Shown in pieces: positions 52,149 to 61,700 of a stretch of 64,000 nucleotides of DNA (position 1 is its first letter; every line of letters starts with the position of its first letter). The stretch is from Candidatus Methylobacter favarea. GTDB lineage: Bacteria > Pseudomonadota > Gammaproteobacteria > Methylococcales > Methylomonadaceae. The translations under genes and the position numbers were made by a program. The notes under the pieces were generated by a model that saw nothing but the letters and a program-made list of their open reading frames with translations, did not search any database and had not been told where the DNA came from. The stretch lies in assembly GCF_902806695.1 (NCBI RefSeq), contig NZ_CADCXN010000080.1, positions 1 through 64,000 on the forward strand, in the 5' to 3' direction.

Positions 52149-52211
52149 GCATAACCCTACGCTCAAGCGGGACTGCGCAAAAGCGCGCAGCTCCTTTGCT
52201 CCACGTTAGGT
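52149..52211 (+). other. Integron attC site 2 (63 bp)
   Basis: Starts GCATAAC and ends GTTAGGT. GCATAAC is the exact complement of the GTTATGC at the start of its cassette, as expected for an intact cassette (51733..52205). The inner part contains GGGACTGCGC and GCGCGCAGCTCC, which pair. Confidence 0.9.
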
Positions 52212-52240
52212 CGCGATACGAAGTTGCCGGAGTAACTATT

Positions 52241-53962
52241 ATGGCTGTGATAACAAAAAGTAGCACATATATGGACGGGAATTACTGGTTTCTCGACGAG
52301 GCCCGGGGTGGAAATTTCACTGAATTTCGCACAGAGGTCACCGTCCGTGCTGAGAGCTTCACCTGCCATCCCAGCTTTGCTAAGTGGCTGGCAGACAAAC
52401 AGTGGCGGCGAATCGCTAATGAGCATGTGAAGACGCTCGTCAAGATGCCCGCCAATTTTTTCGGCCCTGACCCAAGCTACCATAAAGTACGACAGGCATT
52501 TGTGTACAAGCGACCGGCTCCGGATTCGGTGTGTCCGGATCGCGGACAAAGGTTTCACGGGGCGCTGCATGCATTCAATAAGGCCCTGCACAGTACTACC
52601 CTCGCAACGTTGATGCTTTCAGTTCTGTCTCTCAGACTAACTGGCTGCCAGTCCCTGGAACCTAATGAAGCCAATTCCCTTGAGCCTGTTCAATCGGCCA
52701 CTGCGGCGTCAGCTCGTGAGCCAATAACGCCTCTCAAAACACTTGAGGTGCGCGCCGTCGACCTCGCCTTCCAGGCGAGTACCCTGACCGTTGCCAAGCC
52801 AGGGCGCTACCTCATCAAACTCATCAATACTGGGAGCATGCCCCACAACATGACCTTCCCGGACGGCAAGGTCATCCTGGCGGCTCCAGGCGAGACCGCC
52901 TCAGCCGAGATCGAGGTGCCGGCGGACGGGATGAGCTTCATCTGTTCGGTGCCAGGCCATTTCCCCTCAGGGATGAAGGGGGAGATCTGGGTTGCAGGCA
53001 GCGGGTCAAAGGAGGCTCATAGCGGCCCGGCCGCAGCCATTAGCGTCGAGCCTGATCCCAAGGCGCCGCCCTACAGTCCCTCCGAGGTTACTGCACCTGA
53101 GGCGCTCCCCGGCAATGTCCACGACATTGATCTCGTAGTCCAAGAGAAGATGATGACGGTGGCCACGGGTTTCGTCCAGAATGTCTGGACTTACAACGGC
53201 ACGGTGCCTGCGCCGGTCATCCGGGTGCGGGTCGGGGATACCATCCGTGCCCACCTCAAGAATCCATCTACAAATAAGTTGGGACATTCAATCGATTTCC
53301 ATGCGAGTCAGACGGCCTGGAACGACCAAATGACCACGATCAGCCCCGGTGAGGAGAAGCTCTATGAATGGCATGCGGATTATGCCGGGGTCTGGATGTA
53401 CCACTGTGGCAGCAATCCAGCCCTGCATCATATCGCCAATGGGCTGTACGGCATGGTCATCGTCGAACCCAAAGAGGGATTGCCGAAAGCAGATCACGAG
53501 TTTGCCCTGGTCCAGAGCGAATGGTATCTCGGACCCCAGGGACAACCCACTGACCTTGCCAAAGCCGCGGCCGGTGCGCCTGCCCCTGACTTCGTCGTCT
53601 TCAATGGCGTGGCCAATCAATACAAGGATCACCCGCTTCAGGTCGACACCGGTAAAAGGGTACGGCTCTTTGTGCTGAACACCGGCCCCAACGTCGATAG
53701 CTCATTCCACATTGTCGGCACCATCTTCGATACGGTGATCAAAGAAGGGGTTCTCCTTACCCCGCATAACCGTGGGCACTATGGTGCTCAGGCGGTTGAT
53801 CTAGCGCCCGCGCAAGGAGCAATCATCGAATTCACCACAGCCGAAGACGGTCTCTATCCTATCGTCACTCATGCCTTCAACTTCGTGGGCCGTGGAGCAC
53901 TTGGCCTGGTCGAGGCAGGGGATGGCGACCCGAAAGGGGATGGTCTTGCTAAAAAGCGGTAG
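52241..53962 (+). CDS. NirK-like multicopper oxidase with N-terminal cupredoxin, fused to an unknown N-terminal piece
   Basis: Encodes 573 residues from ATG 52241 (GGAG 10 bases upstream). Residues 1-100 are an unrecognised segment (NYWFLDEARGGNFTEFRTEV). About residue 125 a lipoprotein-like signal follows (TLATLMLSVLSLRLTGC), which suggests that the true oxidase starts near there. Next is a type-1 copper cupredoxin (SMPHNMTFPD, FICSVPGHFPSGM), then two NirK-like domains: LGHSIDFHASQTAWN, VWMYHCGSNPALHHIANGL (Leu in place of the usual Met ligand), NVDSSFHIVGTIFDTV and YPIVTHAFNFVGRGALGL. Probably a periplasmic copper nitrite reductase or related oxidase. Codon use is GC-richer than its neighbours. 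Confidence 0.75.
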   Translation: MAVITKSSTYMDGNYWFLDEARGGNFTEFRTEVTVRAESFTCHPSFAKWLADKQWRRIANEHVKTLVKMPANFFGPDPSYHKVRQAFVYKRPAPDSVCPDRGQRFHGALHAFNKALHSTTLATLMLSVLSLRLTGCQSLEPNEANSLEPVQSATAASAREPITPLKTLEVRAVDLAFQASTLTVAKPGRYLIKLINTGSMPHNMTFPDGKVILAAPGETASAEIEVPADGMSFICSVPGHFPSGMKGEIWVAGSGSKEAHSGPAAAISVEPDPKAPPYSPSEVTAPEALPGNVHDIDLVVQEKMMTVATGFVQNVWTYNGTVPAPVIRVRVGDTIRAHLKNPSTNKLGHSIDFHASQTAWNDQMTTISPGEEKLYEWHADYAGVWMYHCGSNPALHHIANGLYGMVIVEPKEGLPKADHEFALVQSEWYLGPQGQPTDLAKAAAGAPAPDFVVFNGVANQYKDHPLQVDTGKRVRLFVLNTGPNVDSSFHIVGTIFDTVIKEGVLLTPHNRGHYGAQAVDLAPAQGAIIEFTTAEDGLYPIVTHAFNFVGRGALGLVEAGDGDPKGDGLAKKR

Positions 53963-54077
53963 AAAATCGGGGTCGAGTCAAATTCCCGGCAAAGATGGGC
54001 TTTTGCTCTGGCCAAAATGCGGCGCGGCGGAGCGCTAGATCTATGCGGCTGAAAAGGGAGTTCCATGTCTCTGCCGC

Positions 54078-54093
54078 GCCTAACAATTCGGTG
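54078..54093 (+). other. attC-like half site
   Basis: GCCTAACAATTCGGTG resembles the left end of attC 1 (GCCTAACAATTCATTC). The rest of an attC is missing. Its core does not complement the GTTAGGT before the oxidase gene, so it probably belonged to another cassette. Confidence 0.5.
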
Positions 54094-54214
54094 GAGAGGG
54101 GTGTAAGCCTTGTTAAACTTTGTTACAAATTCAAACATTACGCCCTAATCCAATCAAGCAGACGCACGCGCGCTCCTTATCTGAGCCATTATGCATCCTT
54201 AAGAGGTTCGATTG

Positions 54215-54655
54215 TGTACAGATGATGTGTCCCGCTTCCAGGAAGCAGCCAAGCTGTACGACGAGGCTTTGCATTTTGTCGACGCCTCGGTCGGCTCAAT
54301 GGAGAACAAACCACGCATTATTTTCTGGAATTCTGACACCTGCTTTCAATCCTTCGGATTAGGAAAACATGCGGGCGCGACTATCGGCACTTTTGGCATT
54401 GTTATCAGTCCTCGCGCATGGCAACCCTACTATGTGCGCCATAAATGATTCACCACCTTCAGAATGAAAAACTGGGCATGATAAAAGCATGGCGTGAACC
54501 AAAATGACTCATGGAGGGGATGGCGTATTCTCTCAGGGAAGATCCCCTCCAAAGCTACCCGAGCCTTTTGAGGGTACCGCTCTCAATTTGAAAGTTGGTA
54601 TAGGCTGGCGGGCAAAGAACGGCTATGGACAGAAGCCCGTAACACAGATCTCTGG
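54215..54655 (+). pseudogene. Decayed hypothetical protein (His-motif, hydrolase-like)
   Basis: Reads RFQEAAKLYDEALHFVDASV, NKPRIIFWNSDTCFQSFGLG and KHAGATIGTFGIVISPRAWQ, PYYVRH, then a 1-base shift to MIHHLQNEKLGMIKAWREPK, an in-frame TGA where Trp is expected, then LMEGMAYSLREDP. A further shift gives YRSQFESWYRLAGKERLWTE. The HExIHH-like block suggests a metal-dependent hydrolase fold. At least three inactivating changes. It lies just after the integron and before the Tn3 remnant. Confidence 0.6.
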
Positions 54656-54912
54656 CTAGGAGTGGGGTATGAGAGACTCGGCAGCGCCCTAGTAACTGCT
54701 TTTTTTATCATCGGTTAAATATTTGGGGAGTACTGGTACAAACTATTATTCTACTCCCCCAAGCATGGTGTACGGCTTAGCGGGACGGGCACTCGGATTT
54801 TCGGCCTAAATGGCAAATCTTTAGCCACCGGTACCGGAACCATTGAAAATCTCGGAGCGCTATTTTCTAGACCGGCAGTCACCGCCGGGCAGTTAGGTGT
54901 AGCAGATCACAG

Positions 54913-55234
54913 ATGTTGGCCTTCAAACCAAGAGAAACAAAGACGCACTTCTCAGGTGCGACATACCTCGGACCGCAAATCAGAGACCGTAGAAAGGAAA
55001 GCTGCGTGGCCGGGGAAAATATTTTCCGAAAGGAGACGACAGTATTTTCATGGGATATGTTTATCTGGTATGTGAGGGAAAGGCAACCTCCGCTATGCAA
55101 AAGAAACCTGGAGAGTCACATATACACTCCGCTCTAAGCCGGGCTTTGATAGCTGGGACGGGTTCTGGGTAATGATTGACAGCTACGACGCTGGTAAGAC
55201 CAATTTTGGGCGTATCGACTTTTCGATCCCGTGA
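54913..55234 (+). pseudogene. Remnant of an unrecognised protein, frameshifted
   Basis: Reads RETKTHFSGATYLGPQIRDR, ESCVAGENIFRKETTVFSWD and MFIWYVRE, then after a 1-base shift GNLRYAKETWRVTYTLRSKP and GFDSWDGFWVMIDSYDAGKT, ending RIDFSIP at a TGA at 55232..55234. The sequence is clearly protein-like. No family recognised. It abuts the Tn3 remnant, which runs the other way. Confidence 0.5.
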
Positions 55235-55239
55235 TGGCC

Positions 55240-56260
55240 ATAGCACATTAAGTTTATGTAAAGTGCCCAGCGTAAAGCTCAGCCGATCGCTTTTCACGAG
55301 AGGAATGGCAATGACTGAAGCACTTTCATCGACATTGCTGCCCGCTTCGTACTGGGTCAGCAGTCGCGACAAAATCGCCGAGTTGTAGTAGATGATCGCA
55401 TTGGCAATCAACCGCGCCGTGGTTACTGCTTTCGATTTCGTTGGCGGTGTGTCCAGTCAATTCCTTTTTGCCCCCGACTTACGAGATGGCAGCGCTTAGC
55501 TGGATAGGATTCAATACGGTTTTGGGAGCGGTGAACTTTGCGTTCCATTTGCGGAGCGCAGATAACCCCGTGTATAGATGCTGCGTATTAGCTTGTCGAA
55601 CTCAAAGATTGCACGCCGCATCGGATTTGGTGGGATATAAATGCATAACTTAGCTATCAATCTACCTTGTATCCTTTCTTTCAAACCAAGCGTAGCGGCG
55701 ACCTGATCGATATTCGGTTTTTGGTTGGCAATGCCTTCAATTTCGATTTCGCTGCTCGGTTTAATCAAAAACTTCTCGTACAAGGCCGGATTATCGGGGC
55801 AATACAGTACTTGCAATTGATCTTTAAGGTCGGTAAATCACGATTCAAAACCTAATCCAAACCATTGCAGAATAGCGAGGTTCGCCTTGTTAATACTGTG
55901 CATATCGCCAGTCATCGCGGTCGGCACCATATCGGATATGTTACGATACCAGATATCGAAAATGCTGGGCTTCCTCATACAGTATTTCCGCAAGTAGTCC
56001 GCCAAGTCGCGGGCGTTCGGCGGATAGCGTTTTGCTGATCAATTCTTGCAGAGTGGTGTAGCCTAGCCGAATGATTTTGTGACCGTTAAGCCATGCGAGC
56101 AGCTCGACGGCAACAAATCCCGGCGAGACGTCACGCCGCACAATAGACCCGGCCTGACGCGCGAACTGCGGCAGAAAGTCAAAAGTCCACAGCCGATAGC
56201 CAAACCTTTGGAAATTCCCCGGCATAGCCGAGGGATTACCTTATTTAATAACGCGCCTTG
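55240..56260 (-). pseudogene. tnpA: Tn3-family transposase with large internal deletion
   Basis: From the right: FVAVELLAWLNGHKIIRLGY and TTLQELISKTLSAERPRLGG (N-terminal DUF4158-like part), then a jump to AMTGDMHSINKANLAILQWF (DDE catalytic region), KPNIDQVAATLGLKERIQGR, RRAIFEFDKLIRSIYTRGYL, VGGKKELTGHTANEIESSNH and ARLIANAIIYYNSAILSRLL. Several frameshifts and a stop (FES-stop-FTDL) are present. Full Tn3 transposases have about 980 residues; here some 450 in the middle are missing. Non-functional. No clear Tn3 terminal repeats were found by eye. Confidence 0.85.
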
Positions 56261-56340
56261 AGTTAACATCAGTTGCGGAAATTATGATAAAAAGTCACCT
56301 GCAACCATACATAAATATCCATTGAATCAAGGGAAATCAG

Positions 56341-57930
56341 ATGAAAACGACGACTAATTTGCAACGCCGAAAACTATTAAAATATGCCGCATTGGGTATC
56401 GCCGGAGCGGTCACGTCTCCGGCCTCGGCGAAGCCAGGCGGATTTGTCAGGGTCAATGCGCCCTCTGCCGGTTTTTATCCTGACGTTGAGATTGATCTGA
56501 TCCAGAACACGGCTGAAGCAGCCATTTTCCCGGGTGAAACAACACGCATTTGGAAAATTACCGGCAAGGTCATAAAAGGTCCTTCAGGCGTGCTTGATAA
56601 TAATGAAGGCACTTATCTGGCCCCTACCCTGCGCTTTAAAAAAGGCCAGAAAGTCAGGCTAACTCTTAATAATAATTTACCGGCGCAATCGATTCTGCAC
56701 TGGCATGGCTTGCATGTACCCGCCAACATGGATGGCAATCCCATGTATGCAATCAATCAAGGCGAAACCTATGTCTATGAATTTGAGATACTCAACCGGG
56801 CCGGCACCTACTTTTATCACGCCCATACTCACAGCGTTACCGCCAGACAGGTCTATTCCGGTCTGGCGGGTCTGTTGATCGTCAGCGATGATCAGGAGCA
56901 GGCGCTGAATTTACCGAGCGGCGACCTTGACGTTCCGCTGGTAATTCAGGATCGCAGTTTTGACGATCAAAACCAACTGCTCTATTCGGCTCACATGATG
57001 CAGCGCATGCAAGGCTTTCTGGGCGACCGGATCATGGTCAATGGGCGGCCTGATTATGTCCTGCCGGTGGCCACGCGCGCTTATCGGCTTCGGCTGGTAA
57101 ACGGGTCTAATTCCCGCATTTATAAACTCGCCTGGGATGACGATACGCCCCTTACCGTAATAGGCGTTGACGGCGGCTTGCTGGAAAAGCCCGAGCAACA
57201 TGCGTATGTGATGCTGGCTCCGGGAGAGCGCCTGGAAGTATGGATGGACTTTAGCAAACGGGCGCCAGGAGCCGAGCTGAGCTTGCGCAGTCTAAAGTTT
57301 GATATTGCCGCACATGGCGGCATGGGTATGATGGGCATGGGCATGATGCGGGGCGGAATGATGGCTGTCAGCAGCCTGCCGTCAGGATCGGACTATCCCC
57401 TCTTAAAAATCCGCGTCGCCAAAAAGGAGCAAGGCCACAACATCTTGCCGGAGGTTCTGACCCCAATCACTGCACTGCAGGTCAAGCATGCGGAAAATGC
57501 AGCTAATCCCAGAACCATCGCCTTATCCATGCAGCACATGTCAGCCTTGCTAAATGGCCGTTCTTATAAAATGAACGATATTCAGCCGGATGAAATTATT
57601 CCGGTCAACAGCCTGCAATTAATCGAATTCGATAATGGTTTTGACGGCGGCATGCAGGGCATGATGATGTCCATGCCGCACCCGATGCATGTACATGGCG
57701 AACAGTTTCAGATCGTCAAGCGGGAAGTTAACTTGCGTTTCAACGATAGCCGCGCCAGCGTCGCCTCAGGCTTTATACAAAGCGGCTGGAAAGATACGGT
57801 TCTGGTGATGCCGGGTGAGAAAGTCACGATATTAAAACCGTTTAACGATTTTAAAGGCCTGTTCATGTATCACTGCCATAATCTCGAGCATGAGGATTTG
57901 GGAATGATGCGGGATTTTCTTATTAAATAG
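56341..57930 (+). CDS. TAT-exported multicopper oxidase (CueO/CumA-like)
   Basis: Encodes 529 residues. Twin-arginine signal LQRRKLLKYAALGIAGAVTS. All four copper clusters are present: ILHWHGLHVPANMDG, TYFYHAHTHSVTARQ, HPMHVHGEQFQIVKR and LFMYHCHNLEHEDLGMMRD, the last ending in a type-1 site with Met. A Met-rich segment (HGGMGMMGMGMMRGGMM near residue 330) resembles CueO's copper-binding insert and suggests cuprous oxidase activity. Intact, just outside the Tn3 remnant. It probably protects the periplasm of this copper-dependent methanotroph. Confidence 0.92.
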   Translation: MKTTTNLQRRKLLKYAALGIAGAVTSPASAKPGGFVRVNAPSAGFYPDVEIDLIQNTAEAAIFPGETTRIWKITGKVIKGPSGVLDNNEGTYLAPTLRFKKGQKVRLTLNNNLPAQSILHWHGLHVPANMDGNPMYAINQGETYVYEFEILNRAGTYFYHAHTHSVTARQVYSGLAGLLIVSDDQEQALNLPSGDLDVPLVIQDRSFDDQNQLLYSAHMMQRMQGFLGDRIMVNGRPDYVLPVATRAYRLRLVNGSNSRIYKLAWDDDTPLTVIGVDGGLLEKPEQHAYVMLAPGERLEVWMDFSKRAPGAELSLRSLKFDIAAHGGMGMMGMGMMRGGMMAVSSLPSGSDYPLLKIRVAKKEQGHNILPEVLTPITALQVKHAENAANPRTIALSMQHMSALLNGRSYKMNDIQPDEIIPVNSLQLIEFDNGFDGGMQGMMMSMPHPMHVHGEQFQIVKREVNLRFNDSRASVASGFIQSGWKDTVLVMPGEKVTILKPFNDFKGLFMYHCHNLEHEDLGMMRDFLIK

Positions 57931-58227
57931 CGCAGCCTACACAGGCATTGCAAGACAAGCCTTAAGTAGTCTTCCAAAGCGATTATGCAGCAGGCTGTCC
58001 TTTCATCGCGTTGAGTTATTGGAATGAAGTGAGCCATATCTGAGAATGGCAAACAAGAGACTCAGAGACGGTTCTGAGCGTAGCCATAAGAAACGGCGGG
58101 GGTGCCCCAGGCCTTGAACGGCTGCGTGCAATTGCCAGCGAATTTGCAGACTGGGGCGCCCATAAAAGCTTTCGCTAAAATAGCGACACCCCATCCTGTG
58201 GTTCTAACCTTATATTGATGACCTGAA
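57931..58227. other. Intergenic stretch, nothing assigned
   Basis: About 300 bp between the multicopper oxidase and the coiled-coil gene. It has short overlapping frames without ribosome-binding sites. No RNA gene or terminator stands out. Confidence 0.4.
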
Positions 58228-58455
58228 TCAGCCGCCGTCTCCGATGTTCTCCCAAGCACTTCCGCTGGGCTCTTCCAGCTCTTTTAGCTTTTTTGTGGTA
58301 TCTCGCTGTTTGGCGCGCCACTCTTCGAGTTCGTGATCGATATTCAGCTTCATATCCGCTGCTTGCCGGGATTTCGCTATCAATAAATCTATCCGGGCAC
58401 TCTGTTCAACAAGTTCAGCCATCAGCTTTTCTCTGTATTCATTGGTCGCTTTCAT
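58228..58455 (-). CDS. Small coiled-coil protein
   Basis: Encodes 75 residues, charged and helical throughout: NEYREKLMAELVEQSARIDL, AKSRQAADMKLNIDHELEEW and RAKQRDTTKKLKELEEPSGS. GGGAGAATTAAACC precedes the ATG. No Cys, no TM helix. Small coiled-coil proteins of this kind occur near envelope or stress genes in several gammaproteobacteria. Function unknown. Upstream is dbpA in the same direction. Confidence 0.7.
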   Translation of the reverse strand: MKATNEYREKLMAELVEQSARIDLLIAKSRQAADMKLNIDHELEEWRAKQRDTTKKLKELEEPSGSAWENIGDGG

Positions 58456-58564
58456 GGTTTAATTCTCCCAGTCGTTTATTTTATGTTTAATAAAAATAAT
58501 AGTGTCGACTTTATGGTCCTGCTCTTGTCCGAAATCATACGCCGCATAGTAAATTAAATCTAAG

Positions 58565-59950
58565 CTATCCCCACGGTTTGCGGATATTAAAACTGCGTCC
58601 CTTTATTTTACCGGTTCTCAAGCAGGTTAGCGCCCTATCAACATGGTTACGTTTGATCGCCACATAAGCATGATTATCGAAGATATCAATTTTGCCCACT
58701 TCATTGCCGTCAATACCGGCATCGCCTGTTAGAGCGCCCAATATATCGCCGGGGCGCACTTTATCCTTGCGCCCGTCGGCAATCCATAACGTTACCATCG
58801 GCGGCTCGAACCGGTGCTCCTGGCGCATTTGAAAAGGCGCTGTTTCGTCCCACTTAACCGGGTTATTTTGATACTCTTCAATGGCTTTAACCCTGGTCAG
58901 TTCCTGTTGAGTGCACAAACTGAGCGCCAGTCCTTTTTTCCCGGCGCGACCTGTGCGTCCGATTCTGTGCACATACCCTTCCGGATCCCAGGGCAATTGG
59001 TAATTAATCACCGCCTGCAAGTCCTTGATATCCAGGCCGCGCGCCGCGACATCGGTTGCGACCAGCATGGAACAGCTTTTGTTGGCAAAACGCACCAGCA
59101 CCTGATCACGCTCTTTTTGTTCCAGATCGCCGTGCAAGGACTGAACTGAAAAACCATAGTTCTCAAGCGCATTCGCTATTTCGCTGCAATCCCGTTTGGT
59201 ATTGCAGAATACTACTGTCGATTCGGGCTGATAATAAGCCAACAGGTAGCCCAACGCGTTTATTCTCTGGCCTTTTTCTATCTGATAAAAATGCTGCTCG
59301 ATAACGTCATTGTGATGGCATGTCTCACTGCTGACGGTAACCGGCTTATACTGGAATTTTTCGCTCATTTCCCGAATCGGATCGGCATAAGTCGCTGAAA
59401 ACAGCAGGGTTTGCCGGTGCGTCGGCGCATAGGATATGACTTCGGAAACGGCCTCCTCAAAGCCCATGTCCAGCATGCGGTCTGCCTCATCCAGCACCAG
59501 TGTTTTTAAATGACTCAAGCGTAAACTGCGCTTGCGCAGATGCTCCTGTAATCGTCCCGGCGTGCCGACCACAATATGAACGCCATGCTCCAGAGAACCG
59601 GCTTGCGGGCCGAAAGGCACGCCGCCGCATAAAGCCAGGACCTTGATATTCGGTGTAAAACGCGCCAGCCGGCGGATTTCCTTGCAGACCTGGTCGGCAA
59701 GTTCGCGGGTTGGACAAATCACCATCGCCTGAACTCTGAAACTGCTTAAATCCAGGCGGGATAACAAACCTATTGCAAAAGCTGCGGTTTTACCGCTGCC
59801 GGTTTTGGCCTGCGCAATAACATCCCTGCCCTCAAGGATAGGCGGCAAACTTTCGGCCTGGATGGGGGTTAGGCGGGTATAACCCAAGGATTCTATATTT
59901 TCCAGCAGCGCGGGTTTTAACGGTAAAGATGAAAATTCAGTAGTGTTCAC
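58565..59950 (-). CDS. dbpA: ATP-dependent RNA helicase DbpA
   Basis: The frame opens at 59998; the GTG at 59950 gives the family's usual N-terminus (MNTTEFSSLPLKPALLENIE) and about 461 residues. DEAD-box motifs: Q motif TRLTPIQAESLPPIL, Walker A AQAKTGSGKTAAFAIGLL, PTRELADQV, DEAD as VLDEADRMLDMGFE, SAT in LLFSATYADPI, and YVHRIGRTGRAGKKG. The C-terminal RNA-binding domain (VTLWIADGRKDKVRPGDILG, ALTGDAGIDGNEVGKI) is DbpA-specific and targets hairpin 92 of 23S rRNA. It helps large-subunit assembly. Confidence 0.93.
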   Translation of the reverse strand: MNTTEFSSLPLKPALLENIESLGYTRLTPIQAESLPPILEGRDVIAQAKTGSGKTAAFAIGLLSRLDLSSFRVQAMVICPTRELADQVCKEIRRLARFTPNIKVLALCGGVPFGPQAGSLEHGVHIVVGTPGRLQEHLRKRSLRLSHLKTLVLDEADRMLDMGFEEAVSEVISYAPTHRQTLLFSATYADPIREMSEKFQYKPVTVSSETCHHNDVIEQHFYQIEKGQRINALGYLLAYYQPESTVVFCNTKRDCSEIANALENYGFSVQSLHGDLEQKERDQVLVRFANKSCSMLVATDVAARGLDIKDLQAVINYQLPWDPEGYVHRIGRTGRAGKKGLALSLCTQQELTRVKAIEEYQNNPVKWDETAPFQMRQEHRFEPPMVTLWIADGRKDKVRPGDILGALTGDAGIDGNEVGKIDIFDNHAYVAIKRNHVDRALTCLRTGKIKGRSFNIRKPWG

Positions 59951-60080
59951 AAAAGACTCGTAATACAAAGCGAATGCCGGCGAACTGCCTTCATTCAATC
60001 CTTTATGATACCAGATTGCGGATGCTTTAAGACGGGATTATCAAGACAAGATACGGGGCTTCAAGATAAAGCAACTACAA

Positions 60081-61700
60081 TCAACTGGTCAGCATTCGCG
60101 TTAAGGGAGTATTGCTGCCAGTAGGCAGTTGCCGGGTGGAATCCGTAACTTCACAGTGTTTCATAATGGCGGAAATCTGCTTTACCTGTTCGGCGTGTTC
60201 ATGCCTGGTATTTTCCAGCACCTGTGTTACTTCACTGTCGATCAGGCTCATTGCATTGGTTAGCCCTTTATGAAGTCCGCGCAAGGCGCTTTTTTCCAGC
60301 GATGGCTTTAACTTCTTCAGAATAAAATAAGGTGTAAGCCAGGTGATTGCAATTAATAATGTGCTGTGGATCGCAAAATCTGCGCCTAAATAATTCACAT
60401 TCGACATATTGCTTCTGTAATACCCTATAAAAACCTGATAGCCAACCCAGCAAATTGCCGCGAAAGGCAGAACGATTTCACATAAGCGAACAAATTTTAA
60501 AAAGCCGCGATGCAAGACATTGCCGGGGTTCACCAGGGCTTGCCTGGCAGCCAGTTCACTTTGTGTCTGAATAATTTTGGCGGCTTTCCTGCGTAGCGGG
60601 GCTAACTGATTTTTAAGCGGTGCGACCGGGATATCGAGCTGGCCGGCACTGATAATAAATTCATCCAGGGCATCGTCAAAACGGGCTTGAGCCCACTCAT
60701 CCCACAATCCCGCCTCTGTTTTAGCCGATGAATATCTGGAAGTAGAGGGAATGGTTACCAAGTCCGCGGCATGTTCCGCATAATAGCTCGCCAATTGCTG
60801 AATCGGCCAGGCGAAACCCTGCTGCAACTGGTTAGCGGCATGCTGCCATTGCTCATGCCAAAGCCCCGGCATTTGTTGAAGCGCCGGTTCAGAACCCAGT
60901 AAGCGGCGGTAACTTTGCAGTTTTTGCTTTAATTCATTCTTGCGTATTTCCAAGCTCCTTTGCTCCAGTTCCATAATAGTGTTTTTTGTCGCCAGAGATA
61001 AAATAGTGGCTTGTAAAGCTGCAAATTCATCGGCTTGTCCGCCTTCAATGCAGGCTGTCCTGAAGATTATCGGCTCTACAAAGCCGGCTTTGTGCAGTTG
61101 CAGTTTAAAGTCTTCATATTGTTCCGCTTGTCCCAAATCCCATTGATTTAACACAAACAGCCAGGCATGCCGCGCTCCCTCCGCCAGCAATAGGCGCCAC
61201 GCCTTTTCATCTTTATAGCGTTCGGGACTCACTACATAAATCAGTACATCTATATGCGGCAGCCATTGCAAAACCAGCTGCTTGTTGCTTTGCTCGATAC
61301 TGTCAAAATCCGGCATATCAATCCAGATAATATTTTTTTTCGCCTCGTCATCATGCTGCGCTATGGTAATGCTGGCCAGAGGTAAATTTGCCGGCAAGTG
61401 TTGTATCGCCACACTGCGGTGATGAAATAAGGTGACTTCGCGCGAGGTTGGCCGCTCTATGCCTGTTCTGGCAATAGCTTTTCCGGCCAAACGGTTTAGC
61501 AAAGAGCTCTTGCCGACGCCGGTGCCGCCCATAAAAGCAACAATAAGCGGCCTGGCGTCACTATGATTAAACAAATCATTCGGCGTTCTGGCATCCAGAT
61601 TTTCCAGTTGCCCGGATTCCTTATTAAGCCAGCCTGAGTTACATGCCTGTGCAGCCCAGCGTTTGGTTTTTTCTACTAAATCAGAGTAATCGTAAGCCAT
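60081..61700 (-). CDS. Membrane-associated GTPase 2 of a pair
   Basis: Encodes 539 residues. G1 VAFMGGTGVGKSSLLNRLAG near residue 52, G3 IWIDMPDFDSIEQS and G4 LFVLNQWDLGQ. A long helical middle region, then two TM helices (LCEIVLPFAAICWVGYQVFI; FAIHSTLLIAITWLTPYFIL). It resembles dynamin-like or YfjP/DUF697-like bacterial GTPases. Its start overlaps the end of the previous GTPase gene by 20 bp, so they are co-translated and probably work together on membranes. Exact role unknown. Confidence 0.8.
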   Translation of the reverse strand: MAYDYSDLVEKTKRWAAQACNSGWLNKESGQLENLDARTPNDLFNHSDARPLIVAFMGGTGVGKSSLLNRLAGKAIARTGIERPTSREVTLFHHRSVAIQHLPANLPLASITIAQHDDEAKKNIIWIDMPDFDSIEQSNKQLVLQWLPHIDVLIYVVSPERYKDEKAWRLLLAEGARHAWLFVLNQWDLGQAEQYEDFKLQLHKAGFVEPIIFRTACIEGGQADEFAALQATILSLATKNTIMELEQRSLEIRKNELKQKLQSYRRLLGSEPALQQMPGLWHEQWQHAANQLQQGFAWPIQQLASYYAEHAADLVTIPSTSRYSSAKTEAGLWDEWAQARFDDALDEFIISAGQLDIPVAPLKNQLAPLRRKAAKIIQTQSELAARQALVNPGNVLHRGFLKFVRLCEIVLPFAAICWVGYQVFIGYYRSNMSNVNYLGADFAIHSTLLIAITWLTPYFILKKLKPSLEKSALRGLHKGLTNAMSLIDSEVTQVLENTRHEHAEQVKQISAIMKHCEVTDSTRQLPTGSNTPLTRMLTS

